A DNA stretch of 64,000 nucleotides from contig NZ_BMFT01000001.1 in NCBI RefSeq assembly GCF_014639155.1, positions 1,178,001 through 1,242,000 of the forward strand, read 5' to 3'. The notes below the pieces were generated by a model, which did not search any database, was not told the origin of the DNA, and saw nothing but the letters and a program-made list of their open reading frames with translations. Position 1 is the stretch's first letter; the number at the start of each line of letters is the position of its first letter. The translations under genes and the position numbers were made by a program. The stretch is from Paenibacillus segetis. Lineage in GTDB: Bacteria > Bacillota > Bacilli > Paenibacillales > Paenibacillaceae. Positions 43,203 through 52,039 of this stretch are shown here, in pieces.

Positions 43203-44444
43203 TTGAACATTATGGCTACTTTCTTTTTAATTATTATTTACTTGGCTTTCATTAGCTTGGGATTACCTGATTCCATGTTAGGTTCTGCATGGCCCGTGAT
43301 GCAATCTGAACTGGGAGCACCACTGGAGATGGCTGGTTGGCTGTTTATGGTCATCGCTGCGGGTACCATCGTATCTAGTTTGACAAGTGGAGCAATATTG
43401 AAACGATTTGGAACGGGCAAAGTTACACTGGTGAGCTGCATTATGACCGCAGTTGCATTATTAGGTTTTGCTTTCGCTCCTTCCTTTGTATGGTTATTTC
43501 TCTGCGCTATTCCTCTTGGATTAGGAGCAGGTTCTGTAGATGCGGGGCTCAACAACTACGTTGCTGCAAATTATAAAGCACATCATATGAACTGGTTACA
43601 TTGTTTCTGGGGAGTAGGGGCTACACTTGGTCCTGTCATTATGGCTCAATTTATTTCGGGGCAAAACGGTTGGAGACATGGGTACTCTACGGTTTCCATG
43701 ATTCAGTTTGGACTCGTGATCATTCTTGCTTTGACGCTTCCACTATGGAAACGAGTAGAGAGGATCAGCAATGTTACTTCAATTGAGGATGGAAAAGATG
43801 GAATCGATGCTTTTGAGGACAGTTCTATCGAATCAGTAAAACCATTGCAAATAAAAGGGGTCAAGCTGGCTTTAGTGTCTTTATTCTTCTTTAGCGGTGT
43901 TGAAGCTACCGTAGGCTTGTGGGGAAGCAGCTTTCTGGTGAATGTAAAAGATTTACCTGCATCAGTAGCAGCCCAATGGGTTTCCCTTTATTACGGGGGG
44001 ATCACTGCGGGTCGATTTATCGCCGGATTTATTACATTCAAGATCAGTAACCGTATGCTCATTCGGGGAGGACAGATCATCGCCCTTAGCGGCGCATTGC
44101 TTCTACTTCTGCCATTACCGTCCATTTTTTCACTTGTCGGTTTTATGATCATAGGACTGGGTCTTGCTCCTATTTATCCGTGCATGCTGCATGAAACGCC
44201 TGTACGCTTTGGAAGAAAGCACTCACAGAGCATCATGGGATACCAAATGGCTTTAGCTTATACGGGAACGACATTGATTCCTCCACTTTTCGGATTAATT
44301 GCAACCAACTCAACAGTAGGGATCTTTCCAATTTATGTGGTTGGTTGTGCAGCGGCGATGTTCCTATTTTCAGAGCAGTTGAATGTTTTTCTGAGGAAGA
44401 AATCTACTTCTGAAGGGAAAAGCACGGGGGCTATAGAACTATAA
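43203..44444 (+). CDS. MFS transporter, probably sugar
   Basis: A 413-residue twelve-helix major facilitator. Start TTG 43203 follows CGAGGAG by 5 bases and directly abuts the ROK stop; ATG 43212 is an alternative. The LHCFWGVGATLGPV segment and the central charged loop (about residues 190-215) resemble FucP/sugar-type MFS carriers. Co-location with a ROK regulator, DUF1349 and a sugar acetyltransferase suggests carbohydrate import, substrate unknown. Confidence 0.87.
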   Translation: MNIMATFFLIIIYLAFISLGLPDSMLGSAWPVMQSELGAPLEMAGWLFMVIAAGTIVSSLTSGAILKRFGTGKVTLVSCIMTAVALLGFAFAPSFVWLFLCAIPLGLGAGSVDAGLNNYVAANYKAHHMNWLHCFWGVGATLGPVIMAQFISGQNGWRHGYSTVSMIQFGLVIILALTLPLWKRVERISNVTSIEDGKDGIDAFEDSSIESVKPLQIKGVKLALVSLFFFSGVEATVGLWGSSFLVNVKDLPASVAAQWVSLYYGGITAGRFIAGFITFKISNRMLIRGGQIIALSGALLLLLPLPSIFSLVGFMIIGLGLAPIYPCMLHETPVRFGRKHSQSIMGYQMALAYTGTTLIPPLFGLIATNSTVGIFPIYVVGCAAAMFLFSEQLNVFLRKKSTSEGKSTGAIEL

Positions 44445-44466
44445 GCCTAAATAGGAGGTACGTAAA

Positions 44467-45054
44467 ATGACATTTGATTCAAAACAACTATTTTGGATTC
44501 ATGAACCTACAGTTTATTCTATTCAGGAAAATAAGATCATCATTAGAACGGACCCTGAAACCGATTTCTGGCAGCGTACTTACTATGGTTTTAAAAATGA
44601 TAATGCTCCGGCTTTATTGTGGAAGACAGAAGAACAGCATTTTTCATTTGTAGTCAAAACGCAATTTGACAGTAAACATCGTTATGACCAATGCGGAATT
44701 ATTATTTATCAAAACAGTGATAATTGGTTTAAGGTGGCCATGGAATATGAAAATGAGGAGTTTCAAAGGTTAGGGAGTGTGGTTACGAACAAGGGTTATT
44801 CTGATTGGGCCACTACAGACATTAGCGCAGATATTAAGATAATGTATTACAGATTAAGTCGTCGGGAAAGCGATTTTTGTATTGAAAATTCATATGACGG
44901 AGTGCATTTTAAGCAAATGCGTATCTTTCATTTATTTGAGGGATCTGGTGAAATCCAACTGGGATTATACGCTTGCAGTCCTGAAAAATCCTCCTTTGAA
45001 GCTATTTTTAGTGAGATGGAAGTAATGGAATGTAAATGGGAAGCACATAAATAA
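44467..45054 (+). CDS. DUF1349 protein (concanavalin A-like fold)
   Basis: A 195-residue soluble protein with the DUF1349 pattern: TDPETDFWQRTYYGF, KHRYDQCGIII, FQRLGSVVTNKGYSDW and CIENSYDGVHFKQMRI. The fold is a lectin-like beta-sandwich, thought to bind carbohydrate; no reaction is known. It has no signal peptide. It follows the MFS gene by 22 bases after an AGGAGG site and so is the last gene of the ROK operon. Confidence 0.88.
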   Translation: MTFDSKQLFWIHEPTVYSIQENKIIIRTDPETDFWQRTYYGFKNDNAPALLWKTEEQHFSFVVKTQFDSKHRYDQCGIIIYQNSDNWFKVAMEYENEEFQRLGSVVTNKGYSDWATTDISADIKIMYYRLSRRESDFCIENSYDGVHFKQMRIFHLFEGSGEIQLGLYACSPEKSSFEAIFSEMEVMECKWEAHK

Positions 45055-45198
45055 AATCTTCACTCTTTGTACTTGAAGATATTAGGCCTATGTTGAAACG
45101 TTTAAACAGCAATAACGATAAGCAGTGCAATTTAGATATTGATATTTTTTTGGATAATCATGATACAATATTAAGAAAATTATGGAAAGGATTGTATC

Positions 45199-45759
45199 GT
45201 GAAAAAACTAAGTTTCGTTTTTATTTTACTAATAACATTAGTCGCGTGTAGCTCTAGCAATGAGTTTAAAAATATGAAACAATCAATCCCTGCTTCAACA
45301 CCGACTCAATCGGAAGAATCAAGTCCTACATTGAACAATGTACAGGATGAACTAAATTGGGATGTTGGTGAAATCGTAACTACGATTTACTCATTAGATT
45401 TGAAGGAATATGAAGAGGCTAGAATCGATGTAATTCCATTTTATTCGAGGGGTGAAATTAAGCATCTCACCGAAGAAACTGTAAACTCATTTCTTGAAGG
45501 ACATCATCCTTGGTTAGGACACGCTGAAACATTTGTGGCAACTCAGGTTTCTAATTTAGTTCCACCTGAGTACAAAAAGGACGATGATATAAAAAAAGAG
45601 TTCATCAAGCTTAAGAACATGTCTGAAAGCGGGGCATCGGCCATAATAATGCTTGGAGATAATTATTATTATGAAGTGACTTTGGAATCCTCAGAGAGTA
45701 CAGGGGGAATTTTCTTTATAACAAACATTGTCCTTCATATAACATTAGAGGCGAAATGA
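45199..45759 (+). CDS. Lipoprotein of unknown function
   Basis: A 186-residue exported lipoprotein with signal peptide and lipobox LVAC at residues 14-17. A Ser/Thr/Pro-rich linker precedes an unassigned alpha/beta domain containing EEARIDVIPFYSRGEI. The start is GTG 45199 after AAAGGA. It overlaps the next lipoprotein gene by ATGA. The neighbourhood does not reveal a function. Confidence 0.75.
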   Translation: MKKLSFVFILLITLVACSSSNEFKNMKQSIPASTPTQSEESSPTLNNVQDELNWDVGEIVTTIYSLDLKEYEEARIDVIPFYSRGEIKHLTEETVNSFLEGHHPWLGHAETFVATQVSNLVPPEYKKDDDIKKEFIKLKNMSESGASAIIMLGDNYYYEVTLESSESTGGIFFITNIVLHITLEAK

Positions 45760-46145
45760 ATAAGATCTTACTGTTGGCGTTTATCAGTCTATTCATTATT
45801 ACTGGATGCAAGAGCGGCAATAAAGTAATTATTGAACTTGTTGAGAAACCGGAAGTAATCTCTCAATTAGATTTCACGATCTCAGGGGAAGTAAAAGGAT
45901 TGAAGTCAAATTATATTTTTTATCAAATAGAAGATGGCCATGGTTTTTTATCTGAAGGGAAAATCAATTTACAGAATAACGGGACGTTTAGGTCAAGCCT
46001 TTCAATAAAATCGCCCACTAATGAATACGGGATACTTTCCTTTTATTCGGATGTCAATCATAATGGAATATTCGAAATTGAAATTGACACTGTGCAAAAA
46101 CTAGGTTCATTCGATCTTTTATTTCATAAATCTATTGTCATGTGA
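45756..46145 (+). CDS. Second lipoprotein of unknown function
   Basis: A 129-residue lipoprotein with lipobox ITGC near residue 18 and a beta-rich domain (LDFTISGEVKGLKSNYIFYQIEDG) reminiscent of Ig-like or calcium-binding modules, with DVNHNGIFEIEID as a possible Ca2+ loop. It starts within the end of the preceding gene, and its own stop overlaps a GTG that opens the next frame. Confidence 0.7.
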   Translation: MNKILLLAFISLFIITGCKSGNKVIIELVEKPEVISQLDFTISGEVKGLKSNYIFYQIEDGHGFLSEGKINLQNNGTFRSSLSIKSPTNEYGILSFYSDVNHNGIFEIEIDTVQKLGSFDLLFHKSIVM

Positions 46146-46458
46146 CAGAGAAAACCTCTGATAACAATTTCACGAATCAAAATTACTTTCTAGGTAGACA
46201 ATACAATAAAGATAAGTTTAAGAAATCAGTTGATAATATAGTCTCCGCTAATACGAGCTCTATAGTAAGTAGTTATGCTAAAGCACTGAAAGCTGTGACA
46301 GTATCAGACCTTGAAAGTTCAGAGATACAATTGCCTCATTTCAATACTTCTACACACCAAAAGGCTTTAGTGGTTTTAATGCTTGGACTTCAGCTATTTT
46401 TACATTTAGTGTTCTAGATGACGGCACTTATGCACTTGAATCTGTAAAACTAGATTAA
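46142..46458 (+). pseudogene. Frameshifted third gene of the lipoprotein cluster
   Basis: A frame opened by GTG 46142 (overlapping the previous stop) encodes about 60 residues ending LESSEIQLPHF. Another frame then gives a protein-like tail, QYFYTPKGFSGFNAWTSAIF, followed by a short Asp-rich end and a TAA at 46456-46458. The junction lies between about 46310 and 46345. Joined, they would make a protein of about 105 residues. This may be a natural frameshift, a decayed gene or an assembly error. Confidence 0.45.
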
Positions 46459-46480
46459 TATATTTAGTTTTTTGATTTTC

Positions 46481-46533
46481 GCCATCTGTAGTCGATTGGG
46501 ACTGATCCCAATTGACTATGGATGGCTTTTTTT
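46481..46533 (+). terminator. Terminator of the lipoprotein cluster
   Basis: GCCATC and GATGGC close a long stem with an inner ATTGGGA/TCCCAAT helix, followed by ten T. Confidence 0.9.
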
Positions 46534-46645
46534 TTTAACTTTACTGAAAATTATGTTGTTATTGACCTTACTAATGAGCTATTCCTTTCGATATGATGTT
46601 ATGTTAATTTTATTGTTAGTAAACTTAAGCAAAGGATGATGATTC

Positions 46646-47314
46646 ATGACTGCTTCAACTACTAATCACAACAAAGTTATTCTATTTCAAGGAGATTCAA
46701 TCACTGACGGGAACCGGGGGCGCGACGACGATCCTAATCATATTCTAGGACATAGCTATGCGTATATCATTGGTGGGAAATTGGGGAATGAGTTTGCAGA
46801 GAAAGGCTTGCAATTCTATAACCGGGGAATAAGTGGTGATCGGATCTCCGATCTATATGCACGTTGGAATGAAGACGCGATTAGTCTGAACCCTGACATT
46901 ATCAGTATTCTGATCGGTGTGAACGACGCATGGAGAATAATGAACGGTGAGCCGAGTGGAGTAACAGATCGTTTTGAGAGAGCTTATCGACATGTACTTG
47001 AAGAGACCAGTGAAGTATTACCTCACACGAAATTGATTCTTTGTGAGCCATTTATTCTGAAAGCGGGTGGGATTGTAGAACAGTGGGCGGCTTGGGATGA
47101 GCGGATTAAGAACTATCAAGCCGTTGTCCGGGAGCTAGCAGTACAATTTAACGCTGTTCACATTCCGTTACAGGAGTTATTTAATGAAGCTGCTCAAAGA
47201 GTAGATGCAGCTTATTGGTTATGGGATGGAGTGCATCCAACGGCTGCCGGTCATGATCTTATTGCTAAACAATGGTTGACTATCGTTGAGAGGAGCGGCG
47301 TGCTTAACATTTAG
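46646..47314 (+). CDS. SGNH/GDSL hydrolase
   Basis: A 222-residue cytosolic esterase or acetylesterase. Block I is QGDSITDG (nucleophile Ser), block II NRGISGD, block III GVNDAW, and block V DGVHPTAAGHD with the Asp-His pair. The family includes carbohydrate acetylesterases and lysophospholipases; the sugar-enzyme surroundings favour removal of acetyl groups from imported oligosaccharides, as inference. It stands alone between two terminators. Confidence 0.92.
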   Translation: MTASTTNHNKVILFQGDSITDGNRGRDDDPNHILGHSYAYIIGGKLGNEFAEKGLQFYNRGISGDRISDLYARWNEDAISLNPDIISILIGVNDAWRIMNGEPSGVTDRFERAYRHVLEETSEVLPHTKLILCEPFILKAGGIVEQWAAWDERIKNYQAVVRELAVQFNAVHIPLQELFNEAAQRVDAAYWLWDGVHPTAAGHDLIAKQWLTIVERSGVLNI

Positions 47315-47352
47315 CTGAATCATCGAAATATACATAGAAGAAGACACTAGGA

Positions 47353-47398
47353 GGGCATTCCCAGGCCAAATGTAAGGCTTGCGGGAATGCCTTTTTTT
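47353..47398 (+). terminator. Terminator of the SGNH hydrolase gene
   Basis: AGGGCATTCCC pairs with GGGAATGCC, with GCC/GGC inside the loop, followed by seven T. Confidence 0.88.
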
Positions 47399-47433
47399 GT
47401 CTACGTAAAACGGTTGTTCTAAGTATTCGCTTC

Positions 47434-48210
47434 CTAATATGTTTCCCCTACAATTATCTCAATATCTAATCGTCGGAGTGCATCAATCCATTCTTGAGAA
47501 CAACCTGGATCGGTAACGATCATGGAAATTTGCTCAATCGGGGCAATTTGGGCAAAGGTAGTGACTCCGAACTTGGAATGATCTACTACAAGGATGGACT
47601 CTTCTGCTCGTTGCATCATTTTACGCGACAACAAAGCCTCTTCCAGATTATATTCGGTAATACCATCTGAGAGCGAGACACCACCAGCCGATATAAAAGC
47701 TTTATTGACCTTAAACTGATCCAGCATGCTATGTGCGATAATTCCTGTTGCAGCTTGATAACTTAAATTCACCTCACCCCCGGCAAATATAACTTTTCCC
47801 TGGAATTCTTCCAACGCACAGTTCAAAATAACCACGGAGTTCGTAATTACTGTCACATCGGCACGATCTTTGAGCTGCCGCATAATTTCCAACGTTGTTG
47901 TACCGTTGTCTAACATCACTGTTTCCCCATCTTCTATAAGTGAAGCTGCAAGTCTTCCAATAGCTTGCTTCTCATTCCGCTGCATTTGGGAGCGTTTTAG
48001 AAATACTGGCTCGATCATTTCGGAACGAACCCGAACTGCTCCGCCATACACTTTTCTCAGTTTTTCTTCTTTCTCTAATCGGTCTAGATCACGTCTTATG
48101 GTTTCTGTAGATACATTAAATAACTCGGCCAGAGCATGCACTTGCACCTTCCCGTCCATATCCAACTGGGCGAGTATTGTCTGCCGTCGTTCTTCATAGG
48201 TTAAGGACAA
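47434..48210 (-). CDS. DeoR family transcriptional regulator
   Basis: A 258-residue regulator. The N-terminal DeoR helix-turn-helix (VQVHALAELFNVSTETIRRDLDRLE) is followed by the sugar-phosphate-binding domain with LDNGTTTLEIMRQL and VVDHSKFG. Such proteins repress sugar catabolic genes until a phosphorylated intermediate binds. The start is TTG 48210, 8 bases after GGAGG. It is divergent from a metallophosphoesterase gene with 392 bases between, and it probably controls that side. Confidence 0.9.
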   Translation of the reverse strand: MSLTYEERRQTILAQLDMDGKVQVHALAELFNVSTETIRRDLDRLEKEEKLRKVYGGAVRVRSEMIEPVFLKRSQMQRNEKQAIGRLAASLIEDGETVMLDNGTTTLEIMRQLKDRADVTVITNSVVILNCALEEFQGKVIFAGGEVNLSYQAATGIIAHSMLDQFKVNKAFISAGGVSLSDGITEYNLEEALLSRKMMQRAEESILVVDHSKFGVTTFAQIAPIEQISMIVTDPGCSQEWIDALRRLDIEIIVGETY

Positions 48211-48602
48211 GGATGATTCCTCCTATAGTTGGTTAGCGTTACTTCAAAGATCATGGTTCGTACAATACACATCAAAAGTATACACTATATAGTTATTTTT
48301 TTTGAAAATCCATGTGTTTTTATGTTGTTTTCACTTAGTTTATTCCCCACTATTATACTTGTCAAGATAGACCGAAAATAATAGCATATCATTTATTGAA
48401 GTTTAATGTCTGAATCAACTTTTTTTATGTATGATACGTTGGATTTCTTATATACATATAGTCTATATATAATTGTTAACGCAATGTAAAAAATGGATTG
48501 ACAGATTGTGAAATCGGAAGTAGAATCAACTCGAAACCACATAATAACACACTAATCAACAGGTCGTGTAAATGAGTCAAAGGACTAAGGGGGATACTTA
48601 CG
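48211..48602. other. Divergent control region between DeoR and metallophosphoesterase genes
   Basis: An AT-rich stretch without genes. It holds the promoter at 48498-48526 and several TATA-rich direct runs (tatacactatatag, tatacatatagtctatata) that could include DeoR operators, but I cannot define a repeat with confidence. Confidence 0.45.
48498..48526 (+). promoter_or_regulatory. Sigma-A promoter of the metallophosphoesterase gene
   Basis: A perfect TTGACA (48498-48503), a 17-base spacer and TAGAAT (48521-48526), about 75 bases before the ATG. Confidence 0.7.
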
Positions 48603-49565
48603 ATGAACCGCCACTTAACTTTTAAGAAAGACGGAACTTTTAAAATGGTACAATTTACGGATCTTCATTGGAAGGATGGAAGAGCCGAGGATCAACGTAC
48701 CCGCGAATTGATGGATAATATTCTGAATGTAGAACAACCTGATCTGGTTGTCTTTACAGGAGATATTATTTACTCCGCACCAGTTTCGCCTGGAGAAGCT
48801 GAATGTGAAGATCCAGCACAGGCATTCCGTGACGCAGTGTCTACTGTGGAAGAACGCGGCTGTCCATGGGCTTTTGTGTTCGGAAATCATGATACGGAAA
48901 TCAGGATTACACGTGAAGAATTAATTCAAGTGGCATTATCACATCGACATGTTGTAGCGGAGTCCGGACCAAAAGATGTATCTGGTTATGGGAATTATTC
49001 CGTTGAACTTGTAGATACAGCAGGAAATCCAGCAGCTAATCTATATTTCCTTGATTCGGGCGACTATTCAAATCTTGAGCATGTACCAGGATATAACTGG
49101 ATTCAGCGAGATCAATTGAACTGGCTTGCAGGGGAGAGCTCTCGGCTAAATCCGAAGGGCACAGCGAATAAACTTCCGGCGCTTGCTTTCTTCCATATTC
49201 CGATTCCTGAATATCAGGAAGTGTGGGACACACAAGTCTGCTATGGACATAAATTAGAGCAGGTATGCTGTCCGACCGTCAACTCAGGATTATTCACGAC
49301 GTTGCTTGAGATGGGCGATGTGATGGGGACCTTCTGTGGGCATGATCATATCAACGATTATTGTGGTACCTTGCATGGAATTAAGCTTTGCTACGGGCGG
49401 GCAAGTGGCTACAATACTTACGGTAAAGAAGGATTTATGCGGGGAGCGCGCGTCATTCAACTGACTCAGGAGCAAGAAGGATTCGACACCTGGCTTCGTC
49501 TAGAAGATGGCTCTGTCGTAAATGAACAACCTACTCATGATCCAAATGTTACGATAGAAAGTTAA
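48603..49565 (+). CDS. Metallophosphoesterase (purple acid phosphatase-like)
   Basis: A 320-residue calcineurin-like phosphoesterase. Metal-binding motifs are FTDLHW (D, H), FTGDII (D), FGNHDTE (N, H), FFHIP (H) and FCGHDHIND (H-x-H). It resembles fungal and bacterial Icc/DCR2-like phosphatases. There is no signal peptide, so it acts in the cytoplasm on an unknown phosphate monoester. It leads an apparent operon with a DMT transporter and is divergent from a DeoR regulator. Confidence 0.9.
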   Translation: MNRHLTFKKDGTFKMVQFTDLHWKDGRAEDQRTRELMDNILNVEQPDLVVFTGDIIYSAPVSPGEAECEDPAQAFRDAVSTVEERGCPWAFVFGNHDTEIRITREELIQVALSHRHVVAESGPKDVSGYGNYSVELVDTAGNPAANLYFLDSGDYSNLEHVPGYNWIQRDQLNWLAGESSRLNPKGTANKLPALAFFHIPIPEYQEVWDTQVCYGHKLEQVCCPTVNSGLFTTLLEMGDVMGTFCGHDHINDYCGTLHGIKLCYGRASGYNTYGKEGFMRGARVIQLTQEQEGFDTWLRLEDGSVVNEQPTHDPNVTIES

Positions 49566-49589
49566 TCTTCTAAGGGGCTGACATCTGAA

Positions 49590-50447
49590 ATGCTTTTACC
49601 TATTCTCCTAGTCATAGCTTCCGGTATGGCTCATGCTGTCTGGAGCATGTTTACCAAGAAGAGCCGTAATAAGAGTGTCTTCTTATGGTCGATTATGATG
49701 GTCGCAACCATCGTTCTGTTGCCCGTATTGATCATAGAGCTGTGGCAGAACCCGATGAATGCAAGTTCGTATGTTCTTCTATTGTTATCTGTTATCTTAC
49801 AAGCCATTTACTCTTGGCTCTTGTCCAAAACTTATGAGCTTGGTGATCTATCACAGATTTACCCCATTATGCGGGGGACGAGTACGCTACTCGTACCGAT
49901 CATTGGAGTTCTTTTTCTTAGCGAGTCCCTATCGATATTCGGTTGGGTCGGGATTATATGTATGCTTAGCGGGTTCGTCGTCCTTAGTGGGATTAGCCCC
50001 AGAACCAAACAAGCAAACTCGCAGATACATAGCAAAAAGCCTGTATTGATGGCATTATGTGTTGGCTTATGCACAACCTGCTACGTGTTCGTAGATAAGC
50101 TTAACTTGCAGCATATTTCTCCAATAGCGTTATTAGAAGTGACTAATATCGGTTTCGTTCTTGGTTTGACTCCAGCTGTGCTAGCGTCTCGGAAGATCTG
50201 GGATGAAATAAAGCACAATAAACCAACCATCATTATAGGATCCATTTTGAATCCGGGTTCTTATCTGTTGTTTCTCTTTGCAATGCAGCAGGCTCCGATG
50301 GCTCATATTAGTCCCCTACGGGAAATAGGTACTGTATTCGCTACATTCCTCGGCATTTTGCTTCTGAAAGAGCAGCAGGGATTGAAACGAATCTGTTGTT
50401 CCGTGGTCATATTCCTTGGGATATTACTTATCGGAATATGGGGCTAG
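49590..50447 (+). CDS. EamA/DMT family transporter
   Basis: A 285-residue protein with ten membrane segments and two EamA repeats (about 1-135 and 150-285; SLSIFGWVGIICMLSGFVVLSG and LKEQQGLKRICCSVVIFLGILLIG end each half). The DMT superfamily exports or imports small metabolites. It follows the phosphoesterase by 24 bases with a weak AAGGGG site and ends at a strong terminator, making a two-gene operon. Confidence 0.88.
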   Translation: MLLPILLVIASGMAHAVWSMFTKKSRNKSVFLWSIMMVATIVLLPVLIIELWQNPMNASSYVLLLLSVILQAIYSWLLSKTYELGDLSQIYPIMRGTSTLLVPIIGVLFLSESLSIFGWVGIICMLSGFVVLSGISPRTKQANSQIHSKKPVLMALCVGLCTTCYVFVDKLNLQHISPIALLEVTNIGFVLGLTPAVLASRKIWDEIKHNKPTIIIGSILNPGSYLLFLFAMQQAPMAHISPLREIGTVFATFLGILLLKEQQGLKRICCSVVIFLGILLIGIWG

Positions 50448-50463
50448 ATTTCTTCTTATCAAG

Positions 50464-50498
50464 AGGTTAACCAGTTCATTTGGTTAACCTTTTTTTTA
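50464..50498 (+). terminator. Terminator after the DMT gene
   Basis: AGGTTAACCA pairs with TGGTTAACCT around GTTCATT, followed by eight T. Confidence 0.9.
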
Positions 50499-50612
50499 TT
50501 TGTAATAACCTATTGAGCTTGGAGTAACTCCATAGTTTATAATGATGGCAAGATGAGTTGCTGAAGGATATTAACAGGATCAGAGTACTAATTGTGAGAA
50601 GGGATGATACCT

Positions 50613-52019
50613 TTGAAAAAGGTGATACACTCCATTCGAGGAGCCTTTCGTTTTACAAGTACAGGGCTTACCATGGGGCAGAAATGGCGGCTTGCACTCC
50701 CTGGTCCTGTCCTATCTGTAGGGGGCGTACTCATACATAATGTGTTTATTAAGTACTATACGGATATGATTGGTCTGAGTCCTAAGTATGTCGGCTGGGT
50801 GTACCTCATCTATAATATTTGGAATGCCATCAATGATCCGATGATCGGCGTCTGGATTGATAAGATGAGACACCGTCCGAATCGGGGGAAATACGTCTAC
50901 ATTATGCGCGTAACTGTACCGTTTATGATCATTTCCTCTTTTCTCATGATGTTATCCAGTCCGTCTTGGGATCAGTGGTTGATATTCCTACTCTATACCG
51001 TAGAATTATTTATTTACGACACTGCTGCAACCGCTTACAGTGTGGCCTATCAATCTTATACTTTAATTGCAGCCCCTACCAAAGAAGAGCGTGTTGATGT
51101 CAACATCATACAAAATTACATTTCGCAAGCGTTGTCATTTCTAATTACGATGATTCCAACTTTACTGTTAGTTGGAGATGGGAAACGTGAGGTAATTATC
51201 CCGGTTTTTAGCGCGGTCATTTTGGCAGAAACGATATTTTTCACCTTGGCTTTAAGAGGGTTACGGGACGATGCCAAAATGTATGAATCCCTTAATAACC
51301 AGGATTTTGAGGGGAATAATCTTTGGAAGGAATCTTGGAAGATTATAAAATCTCGTCCATTCCTCACCTATGTTATTTATTCCATTATCACGATTGGACC
51401 TATAGGATTTTACTTTACCCCTTATTTATACTATATGGATGATGTGATGCAATCGGACGGTTTAACCGCTACGATTGTAGATGCGAGCACTCATATCATC
51501 GCTCTCATTTTTTTGCCGGTCATGGGTAACATCATTAAGAGATGTGGTACCAAAATAAGTATCTATTGGGGAACGCTCACGGCTATACTCGGTTATGTTG
51601 GTATTTTTTTCGCTAGCAATATCTGGACCGTAGCCGCCTCTTACATCATGATTGTATTTACAGTGAATTACATCCGAACTGCGGTCTCGCAAGTGGGAGC
51701 ACTCATTATTGATGACAACGAGCGTTCTACCGGTGTACGGAAAACGGGACTATTTAACGGTCTGTTCTCAATATTTATCACTGCATTTTCTAGTTTACAG
51801 ACTGTGATCTTTATTAATGTGATTGGTGCATTTGGTTACGATGGTCTTGCGGCAACTCAATCTGAATCCGCAGTCTTCGGTATCAGGGTGGCCACGGGTC
51901 TGATCCCGTTGGTTTCTGTAATTATCGGTCTAATCCCGATCTCTTTCTATCCATTCGATAAGAAAAAAGAGGAAGAGATATCTGCATTCAGTAATTATGC
52001 TAGAAGAGGGGGTCCTTAA
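50613..52019 (+). CDS. GPH family glycoside symporter
   Basis: A 468-residue glycoside-pentoside-hexuronide:cation symporter of MFS fold. Typical features are NIWNAINDPMIGVWIDK near residue 70, the RGKYVYIMR loop, and a central cytoplasmic segment (about 220-235). I chose TTG 50613, 8 bases after AAGGGA; ATG 50604 has its site too close. It leads a three-gene unit with a MerR regulator and a GH5 hydrolase, so it probably imports the oligosaccharide or glycoside that the hydrolase cleaves. Confidence 0.86.
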   Translation: MKKVIHSIRGAFRFTSTGLTMGQKWRLALPGPVLSVGGVLIHNVFIKYYTDMIGLSPKYVGWVYLIYNIWNAINDPMIGVWIDKMRHRPNRGKYVYIMRVTVPFMIISSFLMMLSSPSWDQWLIFLLYTVELFIYDTAATAYSVAYQSYTLIAAPTKEERVDVNIIQNYISQALSFLITMIPTLLLVGDGKREVIIPVFSAVILAETIFFTLALRGLRDDAKMYESLNNQDFEGNNLWKESWKIIKSRPFLTYVIYSIITIGPIGFYFTPYLYYMDDVMQSDGLTATIVDASTHIIALIFLPVMGNIIKRCGTKISIYWGTLTAILGYVGIFFASNIWTVAASYIMIVFTVNYIRTAVSQVGALIIDDNERSTGVRKTGLFNGLFSIFITAFSSLQTVIFINVIGAFGYDGLAATQSESAVFGIRVATGLIPLVSVIIGLIPISFYPFDKKKEEEISAFSNYARRGGP

Positions 52020-52039
52020 AAGGTGGAGGTGAGTGCATT

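Noticed and set aside
35933..47400. Genomic island integrated at tRNA-Leu
   Set aside because: I found no second copy of the tRNA 3' end downstream and no integrase gene. The accessory character of the region rests on gene content only.
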